Shown here piece after piece: positions 1 to 12,904 of a stretch of DNA of 64,000 nucleotides. The DNA lies in assembly GCA_032164245.1 (NCBI GenBank), contig JAVMKO010000021.1, positions 9,244,285-9,308,284 of the forward strand, in the 5' to 3' direction. A program made the position numbers and the translations under genes. Position 1 is the first letter of the stretch. Each line of letters opens with the position of its first letter. Under the pieces are notes generated by a model. It saw only the letters and a program-made list of their open reading frames with translations. It was not told where the DNA came from and did not search any database. This DNA is from Sternotherus odoratus. Taxonomy: Eukaryota; Chordata; Testudines; Kinosternidae.

Positions 1-234
1 CTCCAACAGGCCAAATATCGCCTAGGAGACCTAAAGCAAGGAAGGAGCCCAGTGCAAGCGATACCCAGACTCGCACAGTTCCAAACAGGTGAGGCTGAGA
101 GGCCAGAGGAACTTGAGACTCGGATGAGAGCCAGATGGTTGTGACTTCATCTGGACTGGACGGAGACCACATTGGAGGAGAGACAGAGTTGGCAAAACTT
201 AAACCAGTGTCCAATTCCGGGAATGTGACTGTCA

Positions 235-507
235 TTAACAAGAGAGACAAGGTTGGGGGAGGTAATATCTAGAGTCTAGACCCTCGCATGGATACAAATT
301 TTGTATCCGCAGCCAATCTGCAATCGGCAAAACGTGGTCCGCAGATATCAAGCGGATAGCCACAGATTTGCAAGGCTCTAGTCATCTATTTTATTGGACC
401 AACTTCTGTTGGCGAGACACAAGCTTGGTCCAATAAAAGATACTACCTCCCCCACCTTGTCTCTCTAACATCCTGGGACCGACACAGCTAGGACAACCCT
501 GCCGATT
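235..507. mobile_element. Penelope-type dispersed repeat, two inverted partial copies
   Basis: Bases 235-272 and 387-424 are two halves of one plus-strand copy of a common reptile repeat (landmark TTTTATTGGACCAACTTCTG), split by a small TIR element. Bases 425-507 are a second partial copy on the minus strand, without that insertion, ending in the landmark CCCACCTTGTCTCTCTAACA. The head-to-head junction makes a perfect 14-bp stem (389-402 with 425-438) around a 22-base loop. Inverted partial copies are typical of Penelope-like elements. The family assignment is from memory of the repeat, not from a search. Confidence 0.6.
278..379. mobile_element. Short TIR element (MITE) nested in the Penelope-type repeat
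   Basis: The ends are imperfect inverted repeats (AGACCCTCGCA at the left; AGAGCCTTGCA reading in from the right). The inside holds a palindrome, GGATACAAATTTTGTATCC, at 290-308. It interrupts an otherwise recognisable repeat, which defines the insertion. The flanks have only loosely similar 8-bp sequences, so a duplication of the target site is not certain. The same ends and palindrome occur in the 1.15-kb element at 57812-58964, so this looks like an internally deleted relative. Confidence 0.55.
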
Positions 508-670
508 TCACGCCTGCAGTTTAGGCTAGTTGTTAGACCCGGCACTACCAATAAGCTTCCAGGTGGAATTCAAGGGGTTGGTGTTAACCCATAAAGCCCC
601 ACCCCGTTTGGGAGAGGTTGGTGGAGGAGATGCCCATGTGGCTGCAGCCAGACGATACTCTCAAACTGGA

Positions 671-741
<71 letters not shown>

Positions 742-1894
742 GTACCTCCCCCAGTTCTGCTCATGCGGCTGCGTGCCCTGCACAGAGGGATCAGCTGACC
801 TCGCTGAATCCAACAGGGTGAGTGAAGAATCCGGCAGGGTCAGTGCAGAATGCAAACTCAAAGCGCGTCACGACCATCCTCGGGCACAACCGTGTTCAAA
901 AGCAGCTGGAAACAGAGCTACAAGCACCAGTAGGAACAGGACTTTCATGGCCACAGGGAGAGGTGGGGTGCAAGGAGACACTCAACTAAGAGGCTCCCGT
1001 GAGTAGGGGTAAAGGGATGAGAACTGAACTCCTTCCCTCCCCAGTCCCTGACGAGGGTGCAAGAGGACAATGCTGGACTCTTCCCCACTCTTACTCTGCT
1101 CTCATGTTTCCCAGCCACGCCCGGACACCCCAGGTCTCCGATCGTTCAAATAAGTCATCCGGAGCATTCAAGTCACTTTCTGCAAGCTGTGTGCGCGCCT
1201 TGCCGCCTGAGTGAACGGCTGTTTGCTCCCATCTGGTCCGGAAGGGTTAATGGAGCACGCCTTGGGCCTGTCAGATCTCATTCATAAGCACAAACGTCCC
1301 TCTCCGTGCAAGGGAACATGTGAAATTCCAGGGCTGGGAGAGATTGCTCCAGCTGCCCTTGGAAAGCTGCAGCCGATTCCATGCAGAGGCTATAATGCTC
1401 AGCGTCCGTGTAAGTGTCTGAGAGGCTGGAAAGGGAGAGATGAGAAGAGATGGGAGCCCTGTAGGCTTCTGGAATAGCTCCTGTCCACCCAGCTGTCTGC
1501 GGAATCCCAAGATCTCCCAGCCCAACAACTGCCCTCCGCAGCAAGAATCAAAAGCATCTGAAACAGCCGGGGAGGATGGAATATCCCAACCCACTGATAC
1601 TGGCTCCAATGGAGCCACTTGTGATAATCCCCGGAGTGATCACAACCATCTTGAATCCACTCACCTTGCTCGACAGGTAACACATGGAAGCAGCCTCGGT
1701 GCTATTTATCTCTAGTGCCCCACCAAAGTCACCTTTACGGATCAAGCTACTGCAGCAAGGATGGATTTAACCCACTAGTCACTTCCCTGACTTAGCACCA
1801 ATGACACTGTCACCTGTGGTGAGTGACAGCTCCTGGGGAAAGGCATGCTGCAGAGGGCTTCCCCGAACCTAGGGCGAGATAAGCAAACCCCAGA
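508..1894. other. Intronic stretch without recognised gene
   Basis: Apart from the AC microsatellite at 674-740, I see no exon with convincing splice sites and protein similarity. The open frames here are driven by the dinucleotide repeat. Confidence 0.5.
674..740. repeat. (CA)n microsatellite
   Basis: An uninterrupted CA dinucleotide run of about 33 units. Alternating purine-pyrimidine tracts of this length can adopt Z-DNA and are usually length-polymorphic. Confidence 0.98.
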
Positions 1895-2440
1895 GTAGCA
1901 AGAGATGCCTGAGCCTTGTCTACATAAGGCAGGTACAGTCAGAGTGGTATCGTTGGAACCACAAAACCTTCTAGCACGAACACCAGTGTAAAAGGGTTTA
2001 TACTGGTACAGTTCATCAATTAAACCTGTCACTATGCACGGCAGCTTGTCAATTATGTTGGCTCCCCTACCTGGTGTAAGCAGAGTTCTAATGGTATAAC
2101 AGTGTCTACACCAGGAGTTTTACCGCCATAGCTGTGGCTTCCCTAATCAATACAGATCCAAGTGTGGACCAGGTCCTAGACTACACTAGAGAAGATTTGT
2201 TGGTATAACTGCACTAGTGTAGCTCTATGGTCCCAGCGTCACATCTGAGGCTGGAAGGGGAGGAGGGAGAGGAAAAGTTATACCAATATAGCTATACTGA
2301 CAGGATACTCATAAAAATAGGATACTCATAAAAATGTGCAACAGCTGGTTTCCGACTCCCTGAATGAAATAAGCCACAGCAGCCAAGGAACTTTTATGCC
2401 AGTATAAGCTGAGTCTACATTAAGGCTTTTGCCGGTCTAG
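1895..2440. mobile_element. Probable non-autonomous DNA transposon remnants
   Basis: The stretch repeats phrases such as GTCTACAC, ACTGGTATAA and TATACCAATATAGCTATAC in both orientations (for example near 1918, 2010, 2105, 2185, 2280 and 2410). These are typical of small turtle TIR elements whose ends contain GTCTACAC. I could not define one pair of ends, so more than one decayed insertion is likely. Confidence 0.4.
2302..2335. repeat. 17-bp perfect tandem duplication
   Basis: The unit AGGATACTCATAAAAAT occurs twice without a mismatch, which points to a recent duplication inside the older repeat around it. Confidence 0.9.
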
Positions 2441-2629
2441 AAACTCTGTATTAAAAAAATCATTCCACTAATTCTACTGGCACAAGATTCTGACACAGAC
2501 CGAGCCTGAGGTCTTGCAGAGGGAGGAGGAAGCAGCAGAACCAGCTTGAGAAGGAGGGTGGGGAAGTGAAAGAAAAGGAGACCCGCCTCTGGGGCGGAGG
2601 GGGGAGGAAGCCTGATCCTCTGAATAGGC

Positions 2630-2765
2630 CTAGACTGGGACTCAGGAAATCTGGATTCTGGTCCCAGCTGTCTCACGGACCCGGCGCAAGTCACTTCCCT
2701 GTCTGGGCTTCTGCATTCGCCGTCTATGAAATGGGGCAAGCGATACGGATGTCACTTCCCTTCCT
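2630..2765 (+). repeat. MIR-type CORE-SINE remnant
   Basis: The order of landmarks is that of a plus-strand MIR: a 'ctggattctggtcccagctg' segment, then GCAAGTCACTTCCCTG, then TATGAAATGGGGC. Such remnants are common in amniote genomes and are not known to be mobile today. Confidence 0.6.
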
Positions 2766-3589
2766 TTGTACGTAAAACCCTTTCAGGTCTGTGGCTGAAG
2801 GAAAAAACTCCCTCTTCTCACCTGCACCCAGCTCAGACTCTAGATCGTGGGGATGGGAGGCACATGCTGAGTTTTGGGAGAGGTTAGTAGAAGCTCAGAT
2901 GGGGAAGGGGGCAGGGTAGGGAAAACTAGGGCAAACCCAGCTCTGCGGAGGAGGGAAGAGACAGAGGGATGGAGAGAGAAGCAGCTCAGAACAGAGAGGC
3001 TCTCTCAGGCTCTGCTCTTGACCCCAGTGCAGCGACCGCCAGTATAAAACCGTCCTGTCCCACAGGCCTTTGCACTTGGCTGTGTGAGAAAAATTTGGGA
3101 AGGAGACTGGTCACCGCCGCACTCAGGCCCTGCCAAGGCAGAGCGGATTATGCTGCTAACAGACCCCCCCCCCATGGAACTCCAGTCCGCTAACCCCACA
3201 AACCCACGGTGCCACAGCCAAAGTGGGCCACAGGTCTTTAGTCCCCAGGAGACGGAGCAGGGCCACGGCTAGTATTTCCTTATTCCACCTTCCCTGGTCT
3301 CACTCCTGTCACAGACACCCAGGCAGCAAAGGAACGAGGCAGGAAGAGAACTTCTTAAATATTCATGAGAGAGTCATTCAATATGTCACTGACCTCACCA
3401 TCCAGCCCCTTAGGTTCACTAATGAGAGAACTCCGGACAAACAGGAGGAAAGCGGTAGAGACGCGAGATGAGAAGCAAGGGCAGTGGAAGGGGGGGGATT
3501 GATGCAGGAAGGGGAGATAGTGCAAACAACCCTCCCTGCTCACCCAAGGGGCTCAAGCGTGTTTTACCAACATTGCTGACACCCTCGCC

Positions 3590-3690
3590 AGGTGGAAATG
3601 CAACCCATTTTGTAGATGGGGAAACTGAGGCAAAGACAGGTGCTGTGACTTGCTCAAGAACATACAGCCAGTCAGTGGCCGAGTTGGCAC
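3590..3690 (-). repeat. MIR-type SINE remnant, reverse orientation
   Basis: The phrases GATGGGGAAACTGAGGCAAA, GTGACTTGCTCAAGAACATA and CAGCCAGTCAGTGGC are the reverse complement of the MIR core and tail. Confidence 0.6.
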
Positions 3691-4769
3691 AACCCGGGGT
3701 CCCCTGCTGTTCACTTTAAGCGCCAGCATCTCTCTCCATTGTGCAATGCAGCCCATTGATAATTCCCAGTGACCCGGAACTCTACTCGCAGAGGCAGGAA
3801 GAGGGGCAGGAAGTGCCCATGGGAATAAAGCTCTTCAAGGTATATTTCACAGGTGCCAAGCTGCCCCAGAAAGTGGAGGAGCGGAGAGGTGTATAAGAAA
3901 GCCCCCTCATAGGCATGGTTAGACCCTGAAGGTCTCTAGCGGGGCATTCGGAGTTCACTGGAGGGAAACAGAATCAACTAGGAAATGGAAAAACAGCTAC
4001 ATTTCATTCACAGAAAAAATTAATTATGCCTCCTAAGTGACACAGCCCAGAATGAGCTGATCCGGCTTTCTGACAAGCAGAGGAAATTACACGGCAGATA
4101 TGAACTCATGGGACTGTATAAAATCCTCGCTTGCTAGGACACCGCCTCACCCCCAAAAACAGAAGCCAGCCTCACCCCCAAACCAACATACCCTGCATGT
4201 GCTTGCAGACTCACTTGTGTCTCAACAAATCCAAGCTCTCCATCCCCACCGCCAGAGCACATCACAGTTCTGTGTCTGCCTCCTTCTCTGCATTAGTTTC
4301 CTCCCATCTGCCTTCTCTCCTGCTTCCTCAGTCTCCCCTTCTACTACCCTCGGCTTCACAGCTTCTATCTAGCCCTTATGCTTGGAACAGCCGCTCACTT
4401 CTCATCGGCCAAAAATTCCTCCCCTCTCTCATCTTAAAAAGAAATCCTTATCTCCCGCCGCCTCTCTTCACACCCTTCCTACCTATAAATGCGACAGAGA
4501 GTCTTGTAGACTATCGCTTTTGCAGATCCAGACTAACACGGCTACCCAGCTCCTCAAGATCGAAGGATAATGCTTTTGCAAGTAGAATGATCTGGACGAA
4601 GAGAGTTGAGGGGAAATAAATCTGAGGGCTAGCCTGGAGGTTGCTATGGTTCCTCCCTATTCCAGGAACCAAATGTGCACCCTGTTGGCTGCAGTTGACA
4701 TGATCCCATCAGGACAGAGACACCAGTCAGCTCTGACCGAACAACCACCGTAATGTGCATGAGGAGTAG

Positions 4770-4870
4770 CTAAGTTTAAGGCCCATTTTACAGACAGGGA
4801 AACCGAGGCACGGCAGTTAAATAACTGTCCCGGCCCTACAGTGACAGAACTCCAATTAGAACCCAGGCCT
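4770..4870 (-). repeat. MIR-type SINE remnant, reverse orientation
   Basis: CCCATTTTACAGACAGGGAA, ACCGAGGCACGG and AACCCAGGCCTCCTGACTC follow the reverse-strand MIR order. Confidence 0.6.
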
Positions 4871-7800
4871 CCTGACTCTTAGTGCCTTACTCAGACCACG
4901 TGCATCTCATCCGCTGTGCGCTGCCACGCTGAGGACGGGAGTGCACCCAAAAAGTCGCACGTTCCCTGAACTGCTGGCGCGCTCGGCTCCCTGCAGAGAA
5001 CGAGCGCCGTGTATGGCTGAATGGGATGCGATAGAGCGGGGTCCGGAGAGAGCCGCCCCGAGGCCTTAGGCCGGAGTACGTTATGGAGTGAATATGCTGC
5101 TGACGCACAGGCCCGTGGGCTCTGCCAACGGCTGCGGAAGCCGATCTTCCCTCTGCACGCCGTTCTGATCTCACCATGCCCTCCAGATCCCAGGAACCTG
5201 GCAGCTGGGGCACCCCCCACCACCTCCCCGCTGAATAATCACGCAGGACAAAAGTAGCATGGGCTGATGGGATTTCGCTGCGGGTGGGAAAGGCACTAAC
5301 CACCCGTTGCTGGTAGGTAAGAAGCTGGTTTTGCCTGGCCAACCTGTGCCTCTCCCAATGCCTCACATTTAGGTCCCTGTACCGTGTAGCTTTTATAAGG
5401 CGCTCAGCCCATGACACCTTCAAGAGGCCTCTTCACAAGTGCCAAACTCAGCAGAATAGGCCGTAACCAGCCCTGGTAATTACAGCTCCCGCTGCCACCC
5501 CCACCCTGTTCTGCTCCTTCCCTCACCCCAAGGTGTGCAACGCACACTATCATTACCCCAACCGCTGCTTCTCTTTCCCGCCTGCCCCGCCCTGACCGGC
5601 AGCCAGTGATTGCCTCACCAGCCTTGGAAAGCTCAGCTGGCATATGACAGGATCCGCTCCCTGCCGCAGCACTTCGGGAGGCAGCACCGTGCCAAACGAG
5701 GCAAACAAAGTGCACTGCGGAGAGGCGCCGGAGAGGCAGTTTGACATGCTGAGAGGCAGAGCAGAGAGACCGAGACAGGGATGAGCAGAGGGGCTGGGCT
5801 GCTATTCAGTTAAAGGAGACAGGTCCCCATTGAGCATGTCCAGGAAAAGCACAAAACCTGTCCCCCACACTCCACTGGGGCAGCCCCGAAACATTGCCCC
5901 GGTGCCGCCCGGCCCGTGCAGACGCACCTCCCGCCCCGATGCACCATTTACAAGCAATCCTGAGAGGAGCACCGGCTGCAGAGAAGGCTTTGTTAACCCC
6001 AGCCCTGCAATGAAGCGGACTCCCGGTGCTGCTTTCACAGGTGTTTCCTGGGGAATATTAGCCAGGATGCTAGACAGACAGACAGACAAAGAAAAAAGAA
6101 AGTCTACGCTTGATTCCAGAAAAGCGCCGGGGTCGGTACTGGGCCATTTGCAATGGACAGGGCATGTGCAGGTCCCTGTAATCGTCCTCTGGCAAAGACA
6201 TTTGAGGGATGGAAAAAGCCAGACCAATCACTAATCTTCCCCCAGAGAGCTGGGCACCATCGCCCGCACAGCTCCCCCACCCTACCCCAAGTCTGGGATT
6301 CACAGAATACATCGACATGGGGATTAATCTTCCTCCTGGAACAGAGGCCTGGATTATCCAGCCTCCTCAACTCTCCACACGACAACACCCTCAGCAACCC
6401 TCGCTCTGGCACCTGCTTCGCTAACAGGGCCCTAAAGGGCTGTAAGGGAAATTGCCCAGTTCAGGTTAAACCGGCATCACACTGTAGTCACAAGGTAATT
6501 TATGACAGCGCTAGGTTCAATGGTTTAACCTCCGGCAGGACCCAGCAACTCTGAGGCTCCTTTCAAGTGAAAACTCCGAAGAACCTAGTTGCCTGGAGAA
6601 AGGCGGTAACGATTTACGGAAGGTCTCTTACAATCCATGGGTTATTCTCCTTCCACATTCTTTACTTGTTGCTTTGTCTCTTTACCCCGGTCTCCCTCCA
6701 CTTCCCTTTAAAGGGCTCCCCTTCAACTGGCTCTCAGACAGGTGGGACTTGAAAACTGAAGGCCCCGGCATATATAACAGACACAGAACATCTCAAGAAC
6801 ATTTCCCCCTCACTAGTCCAGAGCTGGGCTGAATTCCACGGCTTTAAGTCTACTCAGAAAAGTGGGTGGAGAGAGGAAAGCGTCCCTAAAAGTTACAGCC
6901 GAACAGCTGTGTGCCGCGAATGACGCGATCCCAACAGACATGCTGCTTTTTGAGGAAGTTCCTCTATTCTTCTTAAGTGACCTGAGTTGCTCAAATCAGT
7001 GTTGGCACAGTGATTTGCCAACCCCGCTGATTGCTGCTTTCAGGGACTTACGCTGCTGCCTTGTTCCTAGAGAATGGTTCGTTGCGGAGGGACCCATCAT
7101 TCCCTTTGCCACAATGCACCGCTTAGAGTGAAACCTTTCCCCACTTCCAATAACCAACCCTCCTTCTCCAGTCTTTACTGAAGACCCACTTCGCCCTTCC
7201 TCCCCCCCTGATTCCCATGGTTAGCTGCTTATGACGGACTTCACTGTGACTCCCCAAAGCCAACAGGAAAGACCATGTTCCATGACCTCACCGCAGTCAG
7301 ACACACCTGCTCCAGTTCGTAAATCTTTCGGCACTCAAAGCCTGGGAATGCAAGTCCAGGCTCAGGAGCTCTGGTATGCAGCGCGGCTGTGCTCAGAGGT
7401 GAGGTGTGTGAATCCCAGCCCCATTGCCTCACACCGCATTCAGAGGCGCTAATCAGACGGAGCAGAATGGAGACGCGCACCAGAAAGTTGCTTACTGCAT
7501 CGAGCGTTCTTTTTTTGGCTGCAACTTCCTCCCCTGACCCTGCACTCCCATCCCTCGTGTTGGCAGGGGAACACTGCCCATACAGGAACCCAGCTGGGCA
7601 GCAATAGAGGCCCGCTCAGGCGCATGCCGCCACTCACCAGATACCCTCATGACCCCGGAAGGGGAATCCAAAGGCCTCCTCAGAACAAGGGAGACCTCCA
7701 AAGTTTTCACTGGGCGTGCAACAGGGTTTATGCCTCTTTCCAGAGAGCCCTGTTCATGAAACCTGCTGGGAGGCCTCTGAACAAAAATGATGCAGGCCAC

Positions 7801-8848
7801 AGTAAGTGGAACTGGTTTAACAGGGTCCCGTCCCCCTTCCTTTTAACACCGTTGTTCTCACACCGACCTCTGCGAAGGCTTGTTTGGATTTTGCAGGGTG
7901 CCAATGTTTACAGCAAAACTGGGGTGAGCATCCCACACAGAGGAGAGAGGTCTCAGAGTTCTGCTCCATGTGAGGCTGGAAACTGACAGCGCCGGCCGCA
8001 GCCACAAGCGGGAGTTATCCATTTTAGATATTTAGACAGCACCTATCACTGTGGTAGCAAAACAATGGAGTTAGGAGCGCTTGCAGGAGTCACTGAAGAG
8101 ATTCTTTTCATGCTCTCCTCTTAGGAGAGGCTGGAATGATTTCTTCATCATGTTGGCTTCTGTCTCGGTATCTCCAGGGCAGTCTAAGCAGAGCTGACCC
8201 AAAAGTGTGAGGAGAATGGTCAGAAACTAGCAGATTTGGGGCATCAACGATCCCCACTTTACCCTGAAGTGTGGGCTGAAGGGGAAAGGCCTGGATGAGC
8301 AGTCCATACACACATACAATGCTACACCACCTAAAAGGAGTGACGAAACTCGACAGGACAAGCCATTTCTAAACACTTTGGTTGCCAGCAATCTATTAAA
8401 TCAGCCACTGAAGAGGGATCAAAGATTTTCTGAATCAGCTACTGGCAACGCACTTTCCACTCCCAGCATGAGTCATGCCAAGTCTATCTGCCTCAGAATC
8501 TGAACCTGCTGTCTGAGCAAAGGGACGCAAACAGGTTCACCCTGACCATTGTGAAGGCACCTGATACGCGGACATGACGCGACTGTGGGTCTCAGTCCAG
8601 CTTCTAGAGGACACAGAAACCACCTCAGCTGGCAGCAATCGGACTGAACAGGTCCTGGAGAGGGGGCACTGCTTTGGCCCCCTCGAGGTGATCTCTGCAG
8701 ATCAGGGTTGAGACACCTGGGTGAAGCAACGTGAAAGTAACCAACTTCCACTATTGCCACCAGAACTGTACCAGTCCTGTGGCTAAAGACAGACCTGCAG
8801 GCTTTAGGGCTGACAATCTGCAACTTCAACTTTTCACCAGGCCTAAAT

Positions 8849-8852
<4 letters not shown>

Positions 8853-8930
<78 letters not shown>
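8853..8930. repeat. Compound (TC)n(AC)n microsatellite
   Basis: A TC run of 17 units (8853-8886) passes directly into an AC run of about 22 units (8887-8930). The first part is polypurine/polypyrimidine (possible triplex DNA), the second alternating (possible Z-DNA). Confidence 0.97.
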
Positions 8931-8937
<7 letters not shown>

Positions 8938-10608
8938 AACACACAAGAGCAACAGGAGAAACTGTGTCTATAGACATCAGAACTCAGGGGACATGTTCCC
9001 CTCTGAGACAGGTGCTGATTATACTGGGGAGGCAGCAGGAAACTGGGGAGGTAAGGCAGGGTGGAGCCCCGTCACGAGAACAAACCACGACAGTTACCGC
9101 CTTGGCCAAAACAAACAAGAGTAAAGCAGCGTCTTCCACAGATGCCTCATGTTCCACCCCGAGTAAAAATAAAAGCCACGCAGATGCTCACACCCCAACA
9201 CAAAGCCACCCATTGCTGTGGCCCCAGATTCAGCAAACAGCCCAGGCCACATAGGGTCACACAAAAGCAGGGTCACACAAAACCTCAAAGCCACTGCATC
9301 CTTCTGGAGTCCCTCAATCCGCTGTCCCTCCATGCCGGAGCATCGTCACCCACGTAATTCTGGGCTGCCAAGTCCAACACGAGGGCTGGATTTAAAGGAA
9401 GGGGCTAGACAATTTTGTGACCCAGATACAGCAGTGCACAACTGTCTGTGCTACCCAAGGAAATAAGTCTTTCTCTGAAGCATCAGGAGATGCCTGCTAC
9501 TGGGGGCAGGGTAGAGGACTTGAGGAGTCAATGGCCTGATGTGTTATAGCCAACCCCCTACCACGGCTACCGTTGGGAAACCTGTCGGGGTAGGAACATG
9601 TAATACACAACTATTCCTGAAGGAGGAGGGATGTGTTCAACACAGGGCCTCAACACACTACTGAGGTGGGGAATGGGGGGAGATTTCAGCTCAGTCTTCA
9701 GTGCTCACCCCCTGGACCTGTGTGGTAGAGCCGGGACCCCATCTAGGGGAGGGGAGCCCACTCTTGCAGGCTGAGCGTCTGTGGGCTCCAGAGAATACCC
9801 ACAACCAAAGACGGTCCTTTTTCCATCCCCACAAAGGAGCTGTGTTTATCTCTGCAGAACCAAACAATCACTAATCCAGCTATTCCAGAGTCGGGAGAGG
9901 ACGGCGAGCAGCTAGCCCGCCCTCTCCCTAGTCCAGACTATGTGACCCATCCACCTCTGCAGAGATCCCCTGGTCCTGCGGAGTCAAGGCAAGACCCCCG
10001 CACAGGGTTTTCTCTCTCAGCTGATTTAAGGGAGTCAAGAGGAAGAGAGGCCACCTACCGAATGGGGTAGCAGCCCATTGGAAAGAACGCTCGAGTACCA
10101 GGAGAGAGGCCGGGTGAGGCTACGGGCCTTAAGCATTCCTCAATGTATATCAAACATCTGTATTGCTCCTCCAGGATCAGCCAGCGCCATCCTTTCCCCA
10201 GGGAGGAAGTATTGGGCATGGCAGCCCCTAATATTGAAGGGTCCTTATTGGAACAATCTGCCTCCCCCCGAAGAGATCCCCACATCTCGGGGGACTGCTA
10301 CCACCTGACAGAGAAGCCAGGGAGGAGGGGTTCGGCGACTGAGGTGACCATGTCATCACCCCTCATAGTAGTCCAAACAGCTGTAATTAAAGCATCAACG
10401 CACCGCGGGCAAAGATCAGCCTCACTGGCCTTCCTAGCGGAGGGCATTCTGGAGCTCCTTCCAGTCGATGGCAGAGCAGTTATGCCTGGAGAGCGGCCCT
10501 GGGTAACTGGGAGCAATGTAAGTGAAAAAACAACGTATGCCTGCCACAGAACAGAGATCACACAGCATCGAATAAAGCATGGAAAGACATGGCTTCACTA
10601 GGAACAGA
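8931..10608. other. Intronic stretch, nothing recognised
   Basis: No repeat family or exon is recognised by eye. Open frames are short and without similarity to known proteins. Confidence 0.4.
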
Positions 10609-10609
10609 G

Positions 10610-10735
10610 GGCTAGAAACCCCCGAAGTCTAATCCTGACTCCGACACACATTCATTTTGTGGCCTTGGGCAAGTCACTTGGCCCATCTGCCTCCGTTTCT
10701 GCATCTGCAAAGTGGGGTGAATGATAGTTACCTCC
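10610..10735 (+). repeat. MIR-type CORE-SINE remnant
   Basis: Plus-strand MIR landmarks appear in order: TAATCCTGACTCCGACACAC, CTTGGGCAAGTCACTTGG, then TCTGCAAAGTGGGGTGAATG. Confidence 0.7.
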
Positions 10736-11959
10736 AGTGTATGATTTAGTGCAGATTAATTAGCTAATATGTAAAATGCTTGGAACAGGAAAAGCCGTGT
10801 GTGACAGAGTAGGAATACTGTGTGTGTGCCTCAGTTTCCCCTATGCATTTCTTGAGAGTCTAGGTGAAGGAATAGAGGCTGCAAAGCACAGCCTCTCTGC
10901 AGGTGTCCATACCTGAAGCTGTAATCTGACTCCAAGTGGGGGAGGGAGGTCACCTGACCTGGCTGAACCAGGGAGGACGAGGGGCTGGAGAGTGAGTTTC
11001 GGTTTGGGGTCTGAAGCTAGCTGGAGTCAGGCAGGGAAGGCAGAGGAGCTATCTCGCTCTCTGGCCCCCAAAATGAATCCAGCCTAGGGCTCACGCTCGC
11101 TGTATGGCCTGTGTTAGACCAGGTAGAGGTCGTCGAATAAACCTCTGCTTTACTGGCTGGCCGAGAGTCACGTCTGACTGTGGAATTGGGTGCAGAATCC
11201 ACGGGCTCTCTCGGGACCCCGCCCAGGCGGGCTTGCTGGGGGAAGCGCACGGAGGGGTAGAATGTGCTGAATGCTCCGAGGTCAGACCCAGGAAGGTTGA
11301 AGTGGGGACCCGTGAAGCTCCTAGCCTTGGAAACAGGCTGTGTACGGAGAGGGGACACTTCCCCCGAAGTCCTGTCTGGCTTCCTAGGGAGCGGTTCCAG
11401 ACCATCGCCCGGGCACTCCGTGACACCCTGCATGCATACTAATGACATTTAATGCTGAGTTGTACTAAGTGTGCAATAACATGAATCACGACTCTCTGGG
11501 CCAACCTGGGACTGTAACTAACATTTTTGCATTTGCAGCATTTTCTTCACAATGCAACACGTCTCTTCGTTTCTTCAAACATCTGACTGAGAGTTAAGCC
11601 CTGGAACAGGTGACGCAGGGAGGTTGTGGAATCTCTGGCCCTGAAGGTTTTTAAGTGGGGGGGGTTTACTCCTAAGGGCGCCAAAAAATAAAAAAGTCTG
11701 CGTGCAATATTGTAAAATGCTGCAAGTTATATTTGTCAATAAATAAATACAGAGGCTCCACCATGGGAGTGCACGAAGGTGGGAGATCGCCCTGCTGCAT
11801 CACCATCCTGGGGACACGGACGCAGTGCTGGGGCTGCACCCGACCCTGACACAGAATAAGGCCTGGGAGCACCCCAGAAACGCCGTGGGGCCCTGCCCCT
11901 CTGTGTCAGGATCGCCAGGTGTGGCACAGGCAGACTCAACCAGGCAGGACCCAAGTGTG
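10736..11959. other. Intronic stretch, nothing recognised
   Basis: It includes a G-run near 11658 and AT-rich sequence around 11690-11760. No gene or repeat family is recognised. Confidence 0.4.
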
Positions 11960-12490
11960 GAGGGGATCAGTGGGGGGGGATCCAGGTGTGGGGTGAGAGG
12001 ATTCTGTATGGGACAATCTGGGTGCAGGCAGTTCAGTGGGGGGGGGGGTCTAGATGTGGCGGGATCTGGATGCCCAGAGGCTTGTTGTGGGGTTTCCAGG
12101 TGCAAAGGGACTCTGCAGGGGCTTCCAAGTGAAATGTTTGGGGGTCAGCGGAGGGGTCTCAGCAGGAGGGTCTGGATGCTCAGTGAGTGGGGCTTGGTGG
12201 GGTGGGGTGGGGGCAGCTAATTGGGGTCGGTGGCATGGCGGGGTTCAGGGTGGTGCAGGGATGTGGGGGTCATCAGTGTGGGAGGCTGAGTGCAGGGATT
12301 TCAGTGGGGGGTGGTCTGGGTGCAGGGGTGGAGTTCCGGAGGCAGGGGACTCCAGATGCAGGGGTTGAAGTTCAATGGGGTGGGGTTCGAGTATGGAGGG
12401 CCAGGAGGGTTCTGGGTGTATGGGGTGAGGCTTGGCGGGGTGTCTGGGTATGGAGATCTGGATGCATGGTGGTTGGGTAGATGGGGGAGT
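11960..12490. repeat. Degenerate G-rich minisatellite
   Basis: Diverged copies of a G-rich unit carrying phrases such as GGGATCTGGATGC, GTCTGGATGC, GGTCTGGGTGCAGG and GATCTGGATGCATGG recur every 40-60 bases. The G-rich strand is the plus strand throughout, so Gly/Trp-rich frames on plus and Pro/His-rich frames on minus are by-products. Unit length varies too much to state one period. Confidence 0.6.
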
Positions 12491-12904
12491 AGCTCCCTGT
12501 ACAGTGACCCCTCTCCCCACAGCTGAGGAGCAATGAGGGCAGGAAGCAGGGGATGATGCGGAGCTTCATGCAGCTGGGGGAGGTTTCTGCAGGTGGGTTT
12601 GACACAGACCCAGACACTCCTTCCAGGGGAAGACGAAGTCCCATCTTCTCCTGCCTCCAGCCCAGCCAGGATTAGCATCTGATCCTGGCTCAGGGTAGGA
12701 GCCACTATTTGGGATGTCCCCAGCCCTGTGGTGATTTACCTCTCCTACGGCTGCCTGAAATGATGTATCTGCACGGCTAGGGAGTGAGGCATGACTGCTC
12801 TTGCAGCTTCCCAGTCAGAAAGTCATTTTTCTGCGGGGATGCAAAGAAACCTTTGGGGAGCATGAATTCTGCACACATGCAGTGGCGCAGAATTTCCCCA
12901 GGAG

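Larger units (their letters stand above)
2766..8852. other. Intronic stretch, no gene recognised
   Basis: Contains two minus-strand MIR remnants (about 3590-3690 and 4770-4870) and a short end fragment of a Penelope-type repeat near 4510-4545 with the landmark CAGACTAACACGGCTACC. The remainder, including a moderately GC-rich part around 4900-6000, shows no exon I can support. The many open frames there overlap on both strands and lack protein similarity. Confidence 0.45.

Noticed and set aside
530..1006. Thr-His repeat frame
   Set aside because: It is a translation of the CA microsatellite.
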